Made by a program: the position numbers and the translations under genes. A DNA stretch of 32,230 bases, taken from contig JAGATW010000048.1 of NCBI GenBank assembly GCA_017621085.1, positions 1 through 32,230 of the forward strand, given 5' to 3'. Below, piece after piece: positions 1 through 8,858 of the stretch; position 1 is the first letter of the stretch; each line of letters begins with the position of its first letter. Source of the stretch: Clostridia bacterium. Its GTDB lineage: Bacteria; Bacillota; Clostridia; Oscillospirales; CAG-272. The notes under the pieces are model-generated. The model made no database searches. It was not told the origin of the DNA and saw only the letters and a program-made list of their open reading frames with translations.

Positions 1-1
1 C

Positions 2-274
2 GTTGAGCTTGTAAAGCAACCAAAGGCTATGCCAAAGCTTCCAGTTGCAAGAATTATGTGGAAGCTTAAGCCAGACCACGCAACAGGCGCTGCTGCTTGG
101 ATTTATGCAGGTGGTGCACACCATACAGTAGTTTCAACCGCACTTGATGTCGAGGATGTTCGTTTGTTTGCAAAGCTAACAGATACAGAGCTTGTAGTAA
201 TTGACGAAAATACTGACCTTGCAAAGCTTCAAAGCGAGCTTGATATGCTTGATTTGGTAGCAAAGTTAAAGTAA
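2..274 (+). CDS. araA: L-arabinose isomerase, C-terminal fragment (5' end outside window)
   Basis: The reading frame is open from the left edge and ends with TAA at 272-274, giving about 90 C-terminal residues. The stretch LPVARIMWKLKP followed by AWIYAGGAHHTV, and a late acidic segment TELVVID, match the C-terminal domain of L-arabinose isomerase, including the conserved GGxHHTV histidines next to the active site. The enzyme interconverts L-arabinose and L-ribulose in the cytoplasm as the first step of arabinose use. The upstream body, start and operon partners are not visible. A terminator at 361-385 ends this transcript, so it is separate from the arginine operon. Family assignment rests on recognised motifs of a partial protein. 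Confidence 0.85.
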   Translation, partial: VELVKQPKAMPKLPVARIMWKLKPDHATGAAAWIYAGGAHHTVVSTALDVEDVRLFAKLTDTELVVIDENTDLAKLQSELDMLDLVAKLK

Positions 275-360
275 TACGTAAAATTTGTTTAACACAAAAA
301 TCGCAGCAATTACTTATTAATATATAATGTAGCAAATTTTTAGCAAAAAAATTTACTAAA

Positions 361-385
361 GGGCTCTCATCCGAGAGCCTTTTTT
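361..385 (+). terminator. Rho-independent terminator after araA
   Basis: GGCTCTC at 362-368 pairs with GAGAGCC at 373-379 around the loop ATCC, followed directly by six T residues (380-385). This is a canonical intrinsic terminator and separates the arabinose gene from the arginine operon. Confidence 0.92.
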
Positions 386-523
386 AATGAATAATAATGA
401 ATAATTATAAAATAATATTCACAAAATATTCACTGCTAATGTGATAAATTGCCAAAAAAACGCAAAGGCAAGAAAGCTTTATTATATATTTATCAAAAAA
501 ATAAAAAATATCTAAAAAAGTAC

Positions 524-552
524 TTGACAAACGGTGAATAAAGATATATAAT
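524..552 (+). promoter_or_regulatory. sigma-A promoter of the arginine operon
   Basis: TTGACA at 524-529 and TATAAT at 547-552 are both perfect consensus hexamers separated by 17 bp. Transcription should begin near 559, leaving a leader of about 40 nt before argG. A promoter this strong would normally need repression, which fits the ARG-box-like palindrome just downstream. Confidence 0.92.
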
Positions 553-565
553 ACAATTCGTAAAA

Positions 566-583
566 AATGAATAATATTTCATT
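566..583 (+). promoter_or_regulatory. ARG box (candidate ArgR/AhrC operator)
   Basis: AATGAATAATATTTCATT is an 18-bp imperfect palindrome with 6-bp perfect arms (AATGAA/TTCATT). It agrees at about 14 of 18 positions with the Bacillus ARG box as I recall it (CATGAATAAAAATKCAAK). It lies just downstream of the predicted transcription start and abuts the argG ribosome site GGAGGA at 584-589, a typical roadblock/repression position. A weaker half-match (GTGAATAAAGAT) lies across the promoter from about 533. Confidence 0.7.
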
Positions 584-597
584 GGAGGAAATTTAAA

Positions 598-1824
598 ATG
601 GATAAGTCAAATATCAAAAAAGTAGTTCTTGCATATTCAGGTGGTCTTGACACCTCAATAATTATTCCATGGTTAAAGGAAAATTATAATAACTGTGAGG
701 TTATCGCTGTTAGTGGTAACGTAGGTCAGGCTGACGAGCTTGAGGGCCTTGAGGAAAAGGCAATTAAAACAGGCGCATCTAAGTGCTACATTGAGGACTT
801 AACAGAGGAGTTTGTTGATGATTATGTAATTCCAACAGTTAAGGCTGGCGCTTTATATGAGGAATATATGCTTGGTACATCCTTTGCACGTCCTGTAATC
901 GCAAAGAGAATTGCTGAAATCGCACTAAAAGAGGGTGCTGATGCAATTTGTCACGGTTGCACAGGTAAGGGTAATGACCAGGTTCGTTTTGAGCTTACAA
1001 TTAAGGCTTTTGCACCTGATATGAAAATTATCGCTCCTTGGAGAGAGTGGAGCATTAAATCCCGTGAGGAAGAAATTGAGTACGCTGAGGCACACAACGT
1101 TCCTCTTAAGATAAATCGTGAAACAAACTACTCAAAGGATAAGAACCTATGGCACCTAAGCCACGAGGGACTTGACCTTGAGGATGCTGGCAATGAGCCA
1201 CTTTACGACAAGGAAGGCTTCCTTGAAATGGGCGTTTCCCCAATCAAGGCTCCGGATGTACCTACATATGTTGAGCTTGACTTTGTTCAAGGTATTCCAA
1301 CAGCAATCAATGGCGAAAAGATGAACGCTAAGAACATTATCTTAAAGCTTAACGAGCTTGGCGGTGCTAACGGTATTGGCTTACTTGACATTGTTGAAAA
1401 CCGTCTTGTAGGTATGAAGTGCCGTGGCGTATATGAAACTCCCGGTGGAGCAATTCTTTACGCAGCACACAACTATCTTGAAACAATTTGTCTTGACAAA
1501 ATGACAATGCACGAAAAGCAAAAGCTCTCAATAACCTTTGCTGAGCTTGTATATAATGGTCAATGGTTTACACCACTTCGTGAGGCGTTGTCTGCATTTG
1601 TTGACAAGACACAGGAAAATGTTACAGGTAAGGTAAGACTTAAGCTTTACAAGGGTAACATCATTAAGGCTGGCGTATGGAGTGACTACTCACTTTACTC
1701 TGAGGAAATTGCTACATTCGGCGAGGATAATGTATATAATCAGGCTGACTCTGCCGGATTTATTAACCTCTTTGGCTTACCAATTAAGGTTCAAGCGCAG
1801 GTTAACGCAAAGAACAAAAAATAA
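598..1824 (+). CDS. argG: argininosuccinate synthase
   Basis: This 408-residue protein matches the usual length of argininosuccinate synthase (about 400). It joins citrulline and aspartate with ATP to make argininosuccinate, the penultimate step of arginine synthesis, in the cytoplasm. The ATP pyrophosphatase P-loop AYSGGLDTS lies near residues 13-21. Other family segments include [13 protein letters not shown] and the PWREW region around residue 150. The start is set by GGAGGA at 584-589, nine bases upstream. It is the first gene of the arg operon, directly behind the ARG-box palindrome, and is separated from argH by 64 bp containing a hairpin. The argG-first order is less common than argC-first but the identity is secure. 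Confidence 0.97.
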   Translation: MDKSNIKKVVLAYSGGLDTSIIIPWLKENYNNCEVIAVSGNVGQADELEGLEEKAIKTGASKCYIEDLTEEFVDDYVIPTVKAGALYEEYMLGTSFARPVIAKRIAEIALKEGADAICHGCTGKGNDQVRFELTIKAFAPDMKIIAPWREWSIKSREEEIEYAEAHNVPLKINRETNYSKDKNLWHLSHEGLDLEDAGNEPLYDKEGFLEMGVSPIKAPDVPTYVELDFVQGIPTAINGEKMNAKNIILKLNELGGANGIGLLDIVENRLVGMKCRGVYETPGGAILYAAHNYLETICLDKMTMHEKQKLSITFAELVYNGQWFTPLREALSAFVDKTQENVTGKVRLKLYKGNIIKAGVWSDYSLYSEEIATFGEDNVYNQADSAGFINLFGLPIKVQAQVNAKNKK

Positions 1825-1830
1825 TATTAG

Positions 1831-1866
1831 CTATATGCGGTGGGGAATTTTTTCCACCGCACATAG
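1831..1866 (+). other. mRNA hairpin between argG and argH, no U-tract
   Basis: The left arm beginning CTATATGCGGTGG pairs with the right arm CCACCGCACATAG, one mismatch aside, and the A/T-rich centre can extend the stem. There is no run of T after it, so it is unlikely to terminate transcription. It may stabilise the argG message or mark a processing point that sets different argG and argH levels. Confidence 0.6.
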
Positions 1867-1888
1867 TGTTTAGAAAGGGACTTAAGTT

Positions 1889-3262
1889 ATGGATAAAATG
1901 TGGGCAGGAAGATTTGAAAAGGCACTTGATAAGCAAGCTGACGATTTCAATTCCTCAATTCACTTCGATTGTAAAATGTATAAGCAGGACATTCGTGGCT
2001 CTCTTGAGCACGCACTTATGCTATGCTCCTGTGGAATATTAAATCAAACCGAATATGAAAAAATCACCGAGGGTCTTAATTCTATTTTAGATGATTTGAC
2101 AAGTGGTAAGCTCACATTTGATATGGATGCTGAGGACATACATATGTTTGTTGAGGCAGAGCTGACAAAGCGCATAGGTGACTATGGTAAAAAGCTCCAC
2201 ACAGCAAGAAGCAGAAACGACCAGGTTGCCCTTGACCTTCGCCTTTATATGCGTGACGAGGTAAACAAAATAATAGAGCTTTTAAATGAGCTTATTTATA
2301 CAGTTAAGAAAAAGGCAAAGGAAAATCAAGATGCTATAATGCCGGGCTACACACATTTACAAAGAGCACAGCCAATAACCTTTGCACATCACCTGCTTGC
2401 TTATTGTATGATGCTTTTGCGTGACGTTACAAGACTTAAGGACGCACTTTCCCGTATGAACTACTCCCCTCTTGGCTCTTGCGCACTTGCAGGCACAACA
2501 TATCCAACAAACAGAGATATGGTAGCCTCAGGCTTAGGCTTTGATGGTGTTTGTATGAACTCAATAGATGGTGTTTCCGACAGAGACTACTGCATTGAGC
2601 TTGAAAGTGCATTTGCAACAATTATGATGCACCTATCTCGCTTCAGTGAGGAAATTATACTTTGGTCAAGCTGGGAATTTAAGTTTGTAGAGCTTGATGA
2701 CTCATATACAACAGGCTCATCAATAATGCCACAAAAGAAAAATCCTGATATGGCAGAGCTTGTAAGAGGTAAAACAGGCAGAGTATATGGTGATTTAATG
2801 GCGACCCTTACAATGCTTAAGGGTATTCCACTTGCATATAACAAGGATATGCAGGAGGACAAGGAAGCAATCTTTGACGCAACAGAAACAGTAATTAAGT
2901 GCTTACAGGTGTTTATTCCGATGGTTAAAACAATGACACCTATTAAGGAAAATATGTACAAGGCAGCAGGCAAGGGCTTTATAAATGCAACCGACTTAGC
3001 TGACTACCTTACCAAAAAGGGTATGCCATTTAGAAGCGCATACAAAATTGTTGGTACAATAGTTGCTGAGTGCATTAAAAAGGATATAACCCTTGACCAA
3101 ATGGACTTAGACTCATACAAGGCGCACTCCGACCTCTTTGAAAATGACTTGTATGATGAAATTTCGCTTGAAAGCTGTGTAGCAAAGAGAATTTCTAAGG
3201 GCTCAACAGGCTATGATTCTGTTAAAGAGCAAATTGCATATGTAGAGGAGCTTTTAAAATGA
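1889..3262 (+). CDS. argH: argininosuccinate lyase
   Basis: The 457-residue product has the standard length of argininosuccinate lyase, which splits argininosuccinate into arginine and fumarate. The N-terminus MWAGRF and the HTARSRNDQV segment (about residue 104) are characteristic. The fumarase/aspartase superfamily signature GSSIMPQKKNPD is at about residues 274-286 and carries the catalytic serine loop. The ribosome site GAAAGGGA precedes the ATG at 1889. Its stop overlaps the argC start by 4 bp (ATGA), which implies translational coupling. Tetrameric cytoplasmic enzyme by family knowledge. Confidence 0.97.
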   Translation: MDKMWAGRFEKALDKQADDFNSSIHFDCKMYKQDIRGSLEHALMLCSCGILNQTEYEKITEGLNSILDDLTSGKLTFDMDAEDIHMFVEAELTKRIGDYGKKLHTARSRNDQVALDLRLYMRDEVNKIIELLNELIYTVKKKAKENQDAIMPGYTHLQRAQPITFAHHLLAYCMMLLRDVTRLKDALSRMNYSPLGSCALAGTTYPTNRDMVASGLGFDGVCMNSIDGVSDRDYCIELESAFATIMMHLSRFSEEIILWSSWEFKFVELDDSYTTGSSIMPQKKNPDMAELVRGKTGRVYGDLMATLTMLKGIPLAYNKDMQEDKEAIFDATETVIKCLQVFIPMVKTMTPIKENMYKAAGKGFINATDLADYLTKKGMPFRSAYKIVGTIVAECIKKDITLDQMDLDSYKAHSDLFENDLYDEISLESCVAKRISKGSTGYDSVKEQIAYVEELLK

Positions 3263-4188
3263 AAAAAATCTTTATAGATGGTAAGGCTGGTACAACGGGC
3301 TTACGTATAGAGGAAAGACTATCTCAAAGAAACGACATTGAAATAGTAACAATCTCTGAGGAGTTAAGAAAAGACCCGGTTGCCAAAAAGGAAATACTGA
3401 ACTCTGTCGATGTAGCCTTTTTGTGCTTGCCCGACCAGGCAGCAATTGAGTCAGTTAGCTTAATTGATAATCCAAATGTAGTTGTTATTGATACATCAAC
3501 AGCACATAGAACAAATCCATCTTGGGCATACGGATTTCCGGAGCTTGACAGAAGCTTTGAAGAAAAAATCAAGAAAAGCAAAAGAATTGCAGTTCCCGGC
3601 TGTCACGCAAGTGGCTTTATTGCCCTTGTTTACCCACTAATTAAAAATGGTATAATCGCAAAGTCAGCTCTTTTAACTGCCCACTCCCTAACAGGCTACA
3701 GTGGTGGTGGCAAGAAAATGATTGCCGAGTATGAAAGTGATGAATTAGATATGCTTTTGCAAGGACCAAGACAGTATGCCTTAGGTCAAAAGCATAAGCA
3801 CATACCTGAAATGACCAAAATTACAGGGCTTGAAAACGCTCCTGTATTCTGCCCAATAGTTGGCACCTTCTATTCTGGTATGGAGGTTACCGTACCACTA
3901 TTCAAGAGTCAGCTTTTAAAGGGAGGCACCACGGAAATTAAGGAAATATACAAGAATACATATAACACTGAAATCGTTAAATATGTTGAAAACGACGATG
4001 AGGAAGGCTTTTTGTCCGCTGTTAAGCTTGAGGGCAAGGATTCAATGCAAATTGAGGTGTATGGCAACGAGGACAGAATTTTATTAGTTGCAAGATACGA
4101 TAATTTAGGAAAAGGGGCATCAGGTGCCGCTGTTGAGTGCCTAAACATAGTTTTAGGCGAGGAAAAAACTAAAACCCTTGAAATCTAA
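3259..4188 (+). CDS. argC: N-acetyl-gamma-glutamyl-phosphate reductase, type 2
   Basis: The protein reduces N-acetylglutamyl phosphate to the semialdehyde using NADPH. At 309 residues it belongs to the short type 2 ArgC class rather than the roughly 345-residue type 1 class. The N-terminus KIFIDGKAGTTG and the DTSTAHR...YGFPELD segment are type 2 hallmarks. The catalytic cysteine is in VPGCHASGF (about residue 115), where many type 2 enzymes have NPGCYPTGF. GYSGGGKKM follows at about residue 148. The start overlaps the argH stop (ATGA) with GAGGAG upstream. argJ follows after 10 bp. Confidence 0.95.
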   Translation: MKKIFIDGKAGTTGLRIEERLSQRNDIEIVTISEELRKDPVAKKEILNSVDVAFLCLPDQAAIESVSLIDNPNVVVIDTSTAHRTNPSWAYGFPELDRSFEEKIKKSKRIAVPGCHASGFIALVYPLIKNGIIAKSALLTAHSLTGYSGGGKKMIAEYESDELDMLLQGPRQYALGQKHKHIPEMTKITGLENAPVFCPIVGTFYSGMEVTVPLFKSQLLKGGTTEIKEIYKNTYNTEIVKYVENDDEEGFLSAVKLEGKDSMQIEVYGNEDRILLVARYDNLGKGASGAAVECLNIVLGEEKTKTLEI

Positions 4189-4198
4189 GGAGAGAAAA

Positions 4199-5410
4199 AT
4201 GAAAATAATAGAAGGTGGCGTATGCGCAGCACAAGGCTTTTCTGCCTCTGGTATACATTGTGGCATTCGCAAAAACAAAGGAAAAAAGGATTTAGCTTTA
4301 ATATATTCTGATACACAGGCTACCTGTGCATCTGTATATACAACAAATAAGGTTAAGGGCGCGCCCTTAACGGTTACAAAAAAGAATATAGAAAATGGCT
4401 ATGCAAGAGCAGTTATTTGTAATAGCGGAAACGCTAATACCTGTAATGCCAATGGCATTGAAATTGCTGAAAAGACTTGTGCGCTTTTAGGCAAGGCTCT
4501 TAATATAGACCCCGGCGACGTAGTTGTTGCATCAACAGGTGTTATCGGTCAGCCTCTTGACATAACTCCAATTGAAAAGGGTATTCCTTCTTTAGTTTCC
4601 TCTCTTGGTAACAATAGTGAGGATGCTGCCGAGGGTATTATGACAACCGATACACGCCTTAAGCAAATTGCAGTCAGCTTTATGGTAGATGGCAAGGAAT
4701 GTAAAATAGGTGGTATTGCTAAGGGCTCCGGTATGATTCATCCTAATATGGCAACAATGCTTGTTTTCATCACAACCGACTGTAATATTTCAAGTGAAAT
4801 GCTAAATTTAGCCCTTTCAAGCGACGTACAGAACACCTTTAATATGGTTAGCGTAGATGGTGATACATCAACTAACGATATGGTAACAATCCTTGCAAAT
4901 GGTAAGGCACAAAACAAGCAAATTTGCACACAGGGTGAAGCATTTAATGAGTTTATGAAGGCTCTTAACACAGTAACAGTATATCTTTGCCAAAAGATAG
5001 CAGGAGATGGCGAGGGTGCTACAAAGCTTCTTGAATGTAAGGTAAGTGGCGCATATGATGAAAAGAATGCAAAGATAATTGCAAAAAGCATTATTTGTTC
5101 TTCCCTTGTAAAGGCTGCAATGTTTGGCTCTGATGCTAACTGGGGTCGTGTGCTTTGCGCAATTGGATATAGTGGCGCAACAGTTGATGTAAATCGTGTA
5201 GATGTTTCCTTTAAGTCAAATAAGGGCGAAATTATCGTTTGCCAAAATGGTGCAGGCGTTGAATTTTCCGAAGAAAAGGCAAAGGAAATCCTTTTACAGG
5301 ACGAAATTACAATAGATGTTAAATTGGGCGACGGAAACGCAAGCGCAACAGCTTGGGGCTGTGACCTAACCTACGATTATGTAAAGATTAACGGAGATTA
5401 CAGAACATAA
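4199..5410 (+). CDS. argJ: bifunctional glutamate N-acetyltransferase / ornithine acetyltransferase
   Basis: ArgJ moves the acetyl group from N-acetylornithine to glutamate, so the acetyl group is recycled and no ArgE deacetylase is needed; many ArgJ proteins also use acetyl-CoA to prime the cycle. The 403-residue protein has the self-cleavage site MIHPNMA-TML, with Thr186 as the expected new N-terminal nucleophile of the beta subunit. CNSGNANTC near residue 80 is also a family motif. I chose the ATG at 4199, because AAGGAGAGA at 4187-4195 is correctly spaced. An in-frame TTG at 4178 lies inside argC with no ribosome site. The stop shares one base with the argB start (TAATG). Confidence 0.96.
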   Translation: MKIIEGGVCAAQGFSASGIHCGIRKNKGKKDLALIYSDTQATCASVYTTNKVKGAPLTVTKKNIENGYARAVICNSGNANTCNANGIEIAEKTCALLGKALNIDPGDVVVASTGVIGQPLDITPIEKGIPSLVSSLGNNSEDAAEGIMTTDTRLKQIAVSFMVDGKECKIGGIAKGSGMIHPNMATMLVFITTDCNISSEMLNLALSSDVQNTFNMVSVDGDTSTNDMVTILANGKAQNKQICTQGEAFNEFMKALNTVTVYLCQKIAGDGEGATKLLECKVSGAYDEKNAKIIAKSIICSSLVKAAMFGSDANWGRVLCAIGYSGATVDVNRVDVSFKSNKGEIIVCQNGAGVEFSEEKAKEILLQDEITIDVKLGDGNASATAWGCDLTYDYVKINGDYRT

Positions 5411-6282
5411 TGGACTTACAAATTTCAAATGCTCAAAGAGCTGAAATATTAACACAGGCTCTTCCTTATATCAAGGAATATTACGGAAAAACAATCGTAA
5501 TTAAATATGGTGGAAACGCAATGATAAATGAACAGCTCAAGGAGCAGGTAATGGAGGACATAGTTCTTCTTCATTTAATCGGCGTAAACGTTGTTCTTGT
5601 TCATGGTGGTGGACCTGAAATAACTGACACACTTAAGAAAATTGGCAAGGAATCCAAGTTTGTTGGTGGACTTCGCGTAACTGACAAGGAAACTATTGAC
5701 GTTGTTCAAATGGTTCTTGCCGGTAAAATTAATAAAACTCTTGTAAATAAGCTTGAAATTAATGGTGGCCGTGCTATCGGTATTTCCGGTCTTGACGGAC
5801 ATATGATAAGAGCAGAAATGAAAAATGAGGAGCTTGGCTACGTTGGTAAAATTACCGAGGTAGATATAACTCCAATTACCGACCTTATTGAAAAGGGCTA
5901 TATTCCGGTTGTTTCCACAATTGGCTGTGACGATTTAGGAAATGTATATAACATTAATGCAGATACAGCCTCTGCCTTTATAGCTGGTCAGATGAGAGCT
6001 GAAAGACTTATTACAATGACAGATATTGAGGGCATTTTGAGAGATAAGGACGACCCACATTCCTTAATTCAAGAAATTGATATTAAGGGCTGCCGTGAGC
6101 TTTTTGAAACAGGAGTAATCGGTGGTGGGATGATACCAAAGGTTGAATGCTGTATTGACGCAATCCGTAAGGGCGTTAAAAGGGTAACAATTCTTGATGG
6201 TCGTGTGCCACATGCATTGCTAATTGAAACTCTCACAAACGAGGGTGCCGGAACAATGGTTGTAGAGGACTTGAATAAATGA
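5410..6282 (+). CDS. argB: N-acetylglutamate kinase
   Basis: This kinase phosphorylates N-acetylglutamate with ATP, the committed step of the pathway. The glycine-rich KYGGNAM segment begins near residue 33, VLVHGGGPEI near residue 62, and the C-terminus has the IPKVECCIDAIRKGV helix. About 25 residues precede the first strand (AEILTQALPYIKEYYGKTIVIKYGG begins in this stretch). This matches the extra N-terminal helix of the hexameric, arginine-inhibited NAGK class (Thermotoga, Pseudomonas) and is absent from the E. coli type, so feedback inhibition by arginine is likely by inference. Length 290 is normal. It is coupled to argJ by TAATG and to argD by a 4-bp overlap. Confidence 0.96.
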   Translation: MDLQISNAQRAEILTQALPYIKEYYGKTIVIKYGGNAMINEQLKEQVMEDIVLLHLIGVNVVLVHGGGPEITDTLKKIGKESKFVGGLRVTDKETIDVVQMVLAGKINKTLVNKLEINGGRAIGISGLDGHMIRAEMKNEELGYVGKITEVDITPITDLIEKGYIPVVSTIGCDDLGNVYNINADTASAFIAGQMRAERLITMTDIEGILRDKDDPHSLIQEIDIKGCRELFETGVIGGGMIPKVECCIDAIRKGVKRVTILDGRVPHALLIETLTNEGAGTMVVEDLNK

Positions 6283-7451
6283 GTATTAAAGAGCTTGATA
6301 AAAAATATATAGCCAATACATACGCAAGATTTGATTTACAAATAACCCACGGAAATGGCTCACTTGTGTATGATGAAAATGGCAAGGAGTATATAGATTT
6401 ATCCTCAGGAATAGCAGTGAATACCTTCGGAATGGCTGACTCAGTGTTTATAAAAGCAGTTACAGAGCAGTTAAATAAATGTCAGCATACATCAAATTTG
6501 TACTATTCAGAGCCTTGCGTAAAATTAGCCGAGCTTCTATGTCAAAGAACAGGCGCTAAAAAGGTTTTCTTTGGTAATTCAGGTGCTGAGGCAAATGAGT
6601 GCGCAATTAAAGTCGCAAGACTATGGGCAAGTGAAAATAAGGGTGAGGATTATTATAATATTATCACCCTTAAAAACAGCTTCCACGGAAGAACAATTAC
6701 CACATTAGCAGCCACAGGGCAGGACGTTTTCCATAAATACTTCTGTCCGCTAACAGAGGGCTTTTTGTATGCAGAGGCAAATAATCTTGATAGCGTGGAA
6801 GCACTTTTAAAGGAAAATAAATGCGCTGCTGTTATGATGGAGCTTGTACAGGGCGAGGGTGGAGTTATGCCACTTTCAAAGGATTTTGTTGAAGGTGTTG
6901 TTACACTTTGCCAAAAATATAACACTCTTTTAGTAATTGATGAGGTACAAACAGGAAACGGACGTACAGGCACACTTTACGCATACCAGTCCTATGGCAT
7001 CGCACCGGACGTTGTATCCACAGCTAAGGGCTTAGGTGGTGGCTTGCCGATTGGCGCTTGCATGATGTTTGATAAGTGCGAAAATGTACTGAGTGCAGGA
7101 CTTCACGGCTCAACCTTTGGTGGCAACCCAATTGCTTGTGCCGCTGGTGTTAGCATAATTGAAAGAATTGATAATGACCTGCTTTCTTCTGTTCAAGAAA
7201 AATCAAAATACGTTTTTGACACCTTAAATGGTTGCGTTGGCATAAAGAGTGTGACTGGAATGGGACTAATGATAGGAATAGAAACAGAGGCGGATGCGTC
7301 TTTAGTTATTTCTAAGTGTATGGAAAGGGGAATTTTACCAATTAAAGCAAAAAATAAGGTAAGGTTACTTCCACCACTCAACATACCATTTGACCTATTA
7401 AAGAAAGCTATCGAGATTATAAAAGAGGTTGCAAAGGAGTGCGCACAATGA
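6279..7451 (+). CDS. argD: acetylornithine aminotransferase
   Basis: This class III PLP-dependent aminotransferase converts N-acetylglutamate semialdehyde to N-acetylornithine with glutamate as amino donor. The 390-residue protein has the [16 protein letters not shown] phosphate-binding segment (about residue 95-110), the [15 protein letters not shown] motif (about residue 218-232) with the PLP-contacting aspartate, and the Schiff-base lysine Lys250 in [20 protein letters not shown] follows. It overlaps argB (4 bp) and argF (4 bp). Members of this family can also act on succinyldiaminopimelate; the operon context supports the arginine role. Confidence 0.95.
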   Translation: MSIKELDKKYIANTYARFDLQITHGNGSLVYDENGKEYIDLSSGIAVNTFGMADSVFIKAVTEQLNKCQHTSNLYYSEPCVKLAELLCQRTGAKKVFFGNSGAEANECAIKVARLWASENKGEDYYNIITLKNSFHGRTITTLAATGQDVFHKYFCPLTEGFLYAEANNLDSVEALLKENKCAAVMMELVQGEGGVMPLSKDFVEGVVTLCQKYNTLLVIDEVQTGNGRTGTLYAYQSYGIAPDVVSTAKGLGGGLPIGACMMFDKCENVLSAGLHGSTFGGNPIACAAGVSIIERIDNDLLSSVQEKSKYVFDTLNGCVGIKSVTGMGLMIGIETEADASLVISKCMERGILPIKAKNKVRLLPPLNIPFDLLKKAIEIIKEVAKECAQ

Positions 7452-8431
7452 ATTTAAAGGGAAGAGATTTTTTAAAGCTTCTTGATTTTTCATCAGATGA
7501 AATTGCTTATCTTATAGATTTAGCAGCTGAGCTTAAGGCTAAAAAGAAAAACGGTGTTCCACACAACACACTTTGTGGCAAGAACATTGCATTAATTTTT
7601 GAAAAGACAAGCACACGTACACGTTGTAGCTTTGAGGTTGCTGCATATGATTTAGGTATGCACGCAACATACTTAGACCCAAAGGCATCACAAATTGGTA
7701 AAAAGGAAAGCATTGCAGATACAGCAAGAGTTCTTTCCTCAATCTACGATGGTATTGAATATAGAGGCTACGGACAGGAAATTGTTGAGGAGCTTGCAAA
7801 ATATTCAAAGGTACCTGTATGGAATGGTTTAACAAACGAATTTCATCCAACACAAATTTTAGCTGACTTTTTAACAATTAAGGAGCGCTTTGGCAAGCTA
7901 AAGGGAATTAAGCTTGTATATATGGGTGATGCAAGATACAATATGGGTAATTCCTTAATGGTAGGCTGTGCAAAAATGGGACTTGATTTTGTTGCTTGTG
8001 CACCTAAAAAGTATTTCCCGGAACAAGCTTTGATTGAAAAGTGTAAAGAAATAGCAAAGGAAACAGGCGCTACTCTTTCCTTTGAGGAAAATCCGGACGT
8101 TGCCGTAAAGGGCGCAAACGTAATCTATACAGACGTTTGGGTGTCAATGGGTGAACCAACAGAGGTATGGCAGGAGAGAATAAACGACCTTTCCCCGTAT
8201 CAAGTAAATAAAGAGCTTATGTCAAAGGCAGACAAAAACGCAGTATTTATGCATTGCTTGCCGGCATTCCACGATATGAACACAGACGTAGGTCGTGAAA
8301 TGGGCGAAAAATTTGGCAGAAAAGATATGGAAGTAACCGACGAGGTATTTGAGTCTGAGCAGTCTATCGTATTCCAAGAGGCGGAGAACAGGATGCACAC
8401 AATCAAAGCAGTAATGCTTTCGACTTTATAG
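7448..8431 (+). CDS. argF: ornithine carbamoyltransferase
   Basis: OTC makes citrulline from ornithine and carbamoyl phosphate. The 327-residue protein has the carbamoyl-phosphate loop STRTR at residues 55-59, HPTQ (about residue 134) and the ornithine-site HCLP at residues 269-272. The start is the ATG at 7448, overlapping the argD stop as ATGA, with AAAGGAG at 7433-7439 well spaced; an upstream in-frame GTG at 7439 overlaps that ribosome site and is rejected. It is the last gene of the operon. Its final codons lie inside the left arm of an inverted repeat (8417-8541), and no clear U-tract terminator follows. No carbamoyl-phosphate synthase gene is present here. Confidence 0.96.
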   Translation: MNLKGRDFLKLLDFSSDEIAYLIDLAAELKAKKKNGVPHNTLCGKNIALIFEKTSTRTRCSFEVAAYDLGMHATYLDPKASQIGKKESIADTARVLSSIYDGIEYRGYGQEIVEELAKYSKVPVWNGLTNEFHPTQILADFLTIKERFGKLKGIKLVYMGDARYNMGNSLMVGCAKMGLDFVACAPKKYFPEQALIEKCKEIAKETGATLSFEENPDVAVKGANVIYTDVWVSMGEPTEVWQERINDLSPYQVNKELMSKADKNAVFMHCLPAFHDMNTDVGREMGEKFGRKDMEVTDEVFESEQSIVFQEAENRMHTIKAVMLSTL

Positions 8432-8640
8432 GCTTTATAATTCCGTCGTTGCTACTCAAGAAAGACCTCGACTATCACAAGATAGTCATCGCCCTCACTT
8501 TCCGTTGCACCTAAGACTATTTTGCCTAATAAAGTCGAAAGGTCGCGCAAGAAATGGTGCGAAGACTATCATAATAAGATAGCCATCTCTACAAGCTGTG
8601 GTGCGCCTTGAATTTTTTCGCTTCTGAAGGCGAAAATTGT
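8417..8640 (+). repeat. nested inverted-repeat region overlapping the argF 3' end
   Basis: CTTTCGACTTTATAGGC at 8417-8433, which includes the argF stop, is the near-perfect complement of GCCTAATAAAGTCGAAAG at 8524-8541. Inside this lies the hairpin GACTATC-ACAA-GATAGTC (8470-8487). A related CTATC/GATAG hairpin follows at 8566-8582, and TTTTCGC-TTCTGAAG-GCGAAAA at 8615-8636. No open reading frame is plausible. It looks like an inserted palindromic repeat element or a structured 3' RNA. Whether it recurs in the genome cannot be seen from one window. Confidence 0.55.
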
Positions 8641-8658
8641 AAAATAAATGTCATTAAT

Positions 8659-8772
8659 AGCCTTCTCCAGTGGGAGAAAGGTGGCACGCGTAAGCGTGAC
8701 GGATGAGGTGTTTTTAACTAACTTACTCATCCGCCGCTAATGTGACCACCCTCTTTCAGTAAGGGAGGGCTT
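8659..8772 (+). repeat. MITE/REP-like palindromic element (about 114 bp)
   Basis: The ends AGCCTTCTCC... and ...GGGAGGGCTT are imperfect inverted repeats. Inward of them, AGGTGGCAC faces GTGACCACC and GGATGAG faces CTCATCC, so the whole unit folds into a long hairpin with internal small hairpins (TTCTCC/GGGAGAA; CACGCGTAAGCGTG). It has no coding capacity. From memory it resembles the GCCTTCCCC...GACGGATGAGG element scattered through many gut Oscillospirales genomes; that resemblance is recollection, not a search. Confidence 0.65.
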
Positions 8773-8812
8773 ATTTTTGTGTAAATCCCTTAGTCTTTTC
8801 AACCCCCTTTTC

Positions 8813-8856
8813 TTTAGCCAAAACGTACCCATTCGAACGGGTACGTTTTGGCTAAT
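8813..8856 (+). repeat. perfect 18-bp-arm inverted repeat
   Basis: TTTAGCCAAAACGTACCC (8813-8830) and GGGTACGTTTTGGCTAAA (8839-8856) are exact reverse complements around ATTCGAAC, whose core TTCGAA is itself a palindrome. No T-run follows on either strand, so it is not an ordinary terminator. It sits about 25 bp upstream of the promoter for the gene at 8932 and could be an operator, a transcript-end hairpin, or a repeat-element remnant. Confidence 0.6.
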
Positions 8857-8858
8857 TA

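Noticed and set aside
2587-2973. 128-codon antisense frame within argH
   Set aside because: A shadow of the strongly conserved argH coding strand, with no ribosome site and no recognisable domain.
4178-4198. Upstream TTG start that would add seven residues to argJ
   Set aside because: It lies inside argC and has no ribosome site; AAGGAG at 4187 is well placed for the ATG at 4199.
8432-8640. Possible tRNA or riboswitch in the folded region after argF
   Set aside because: No acceptor/anticodon arrangement or known riboswitch core could be recognised; the structure is better described as nested inverted repeats.
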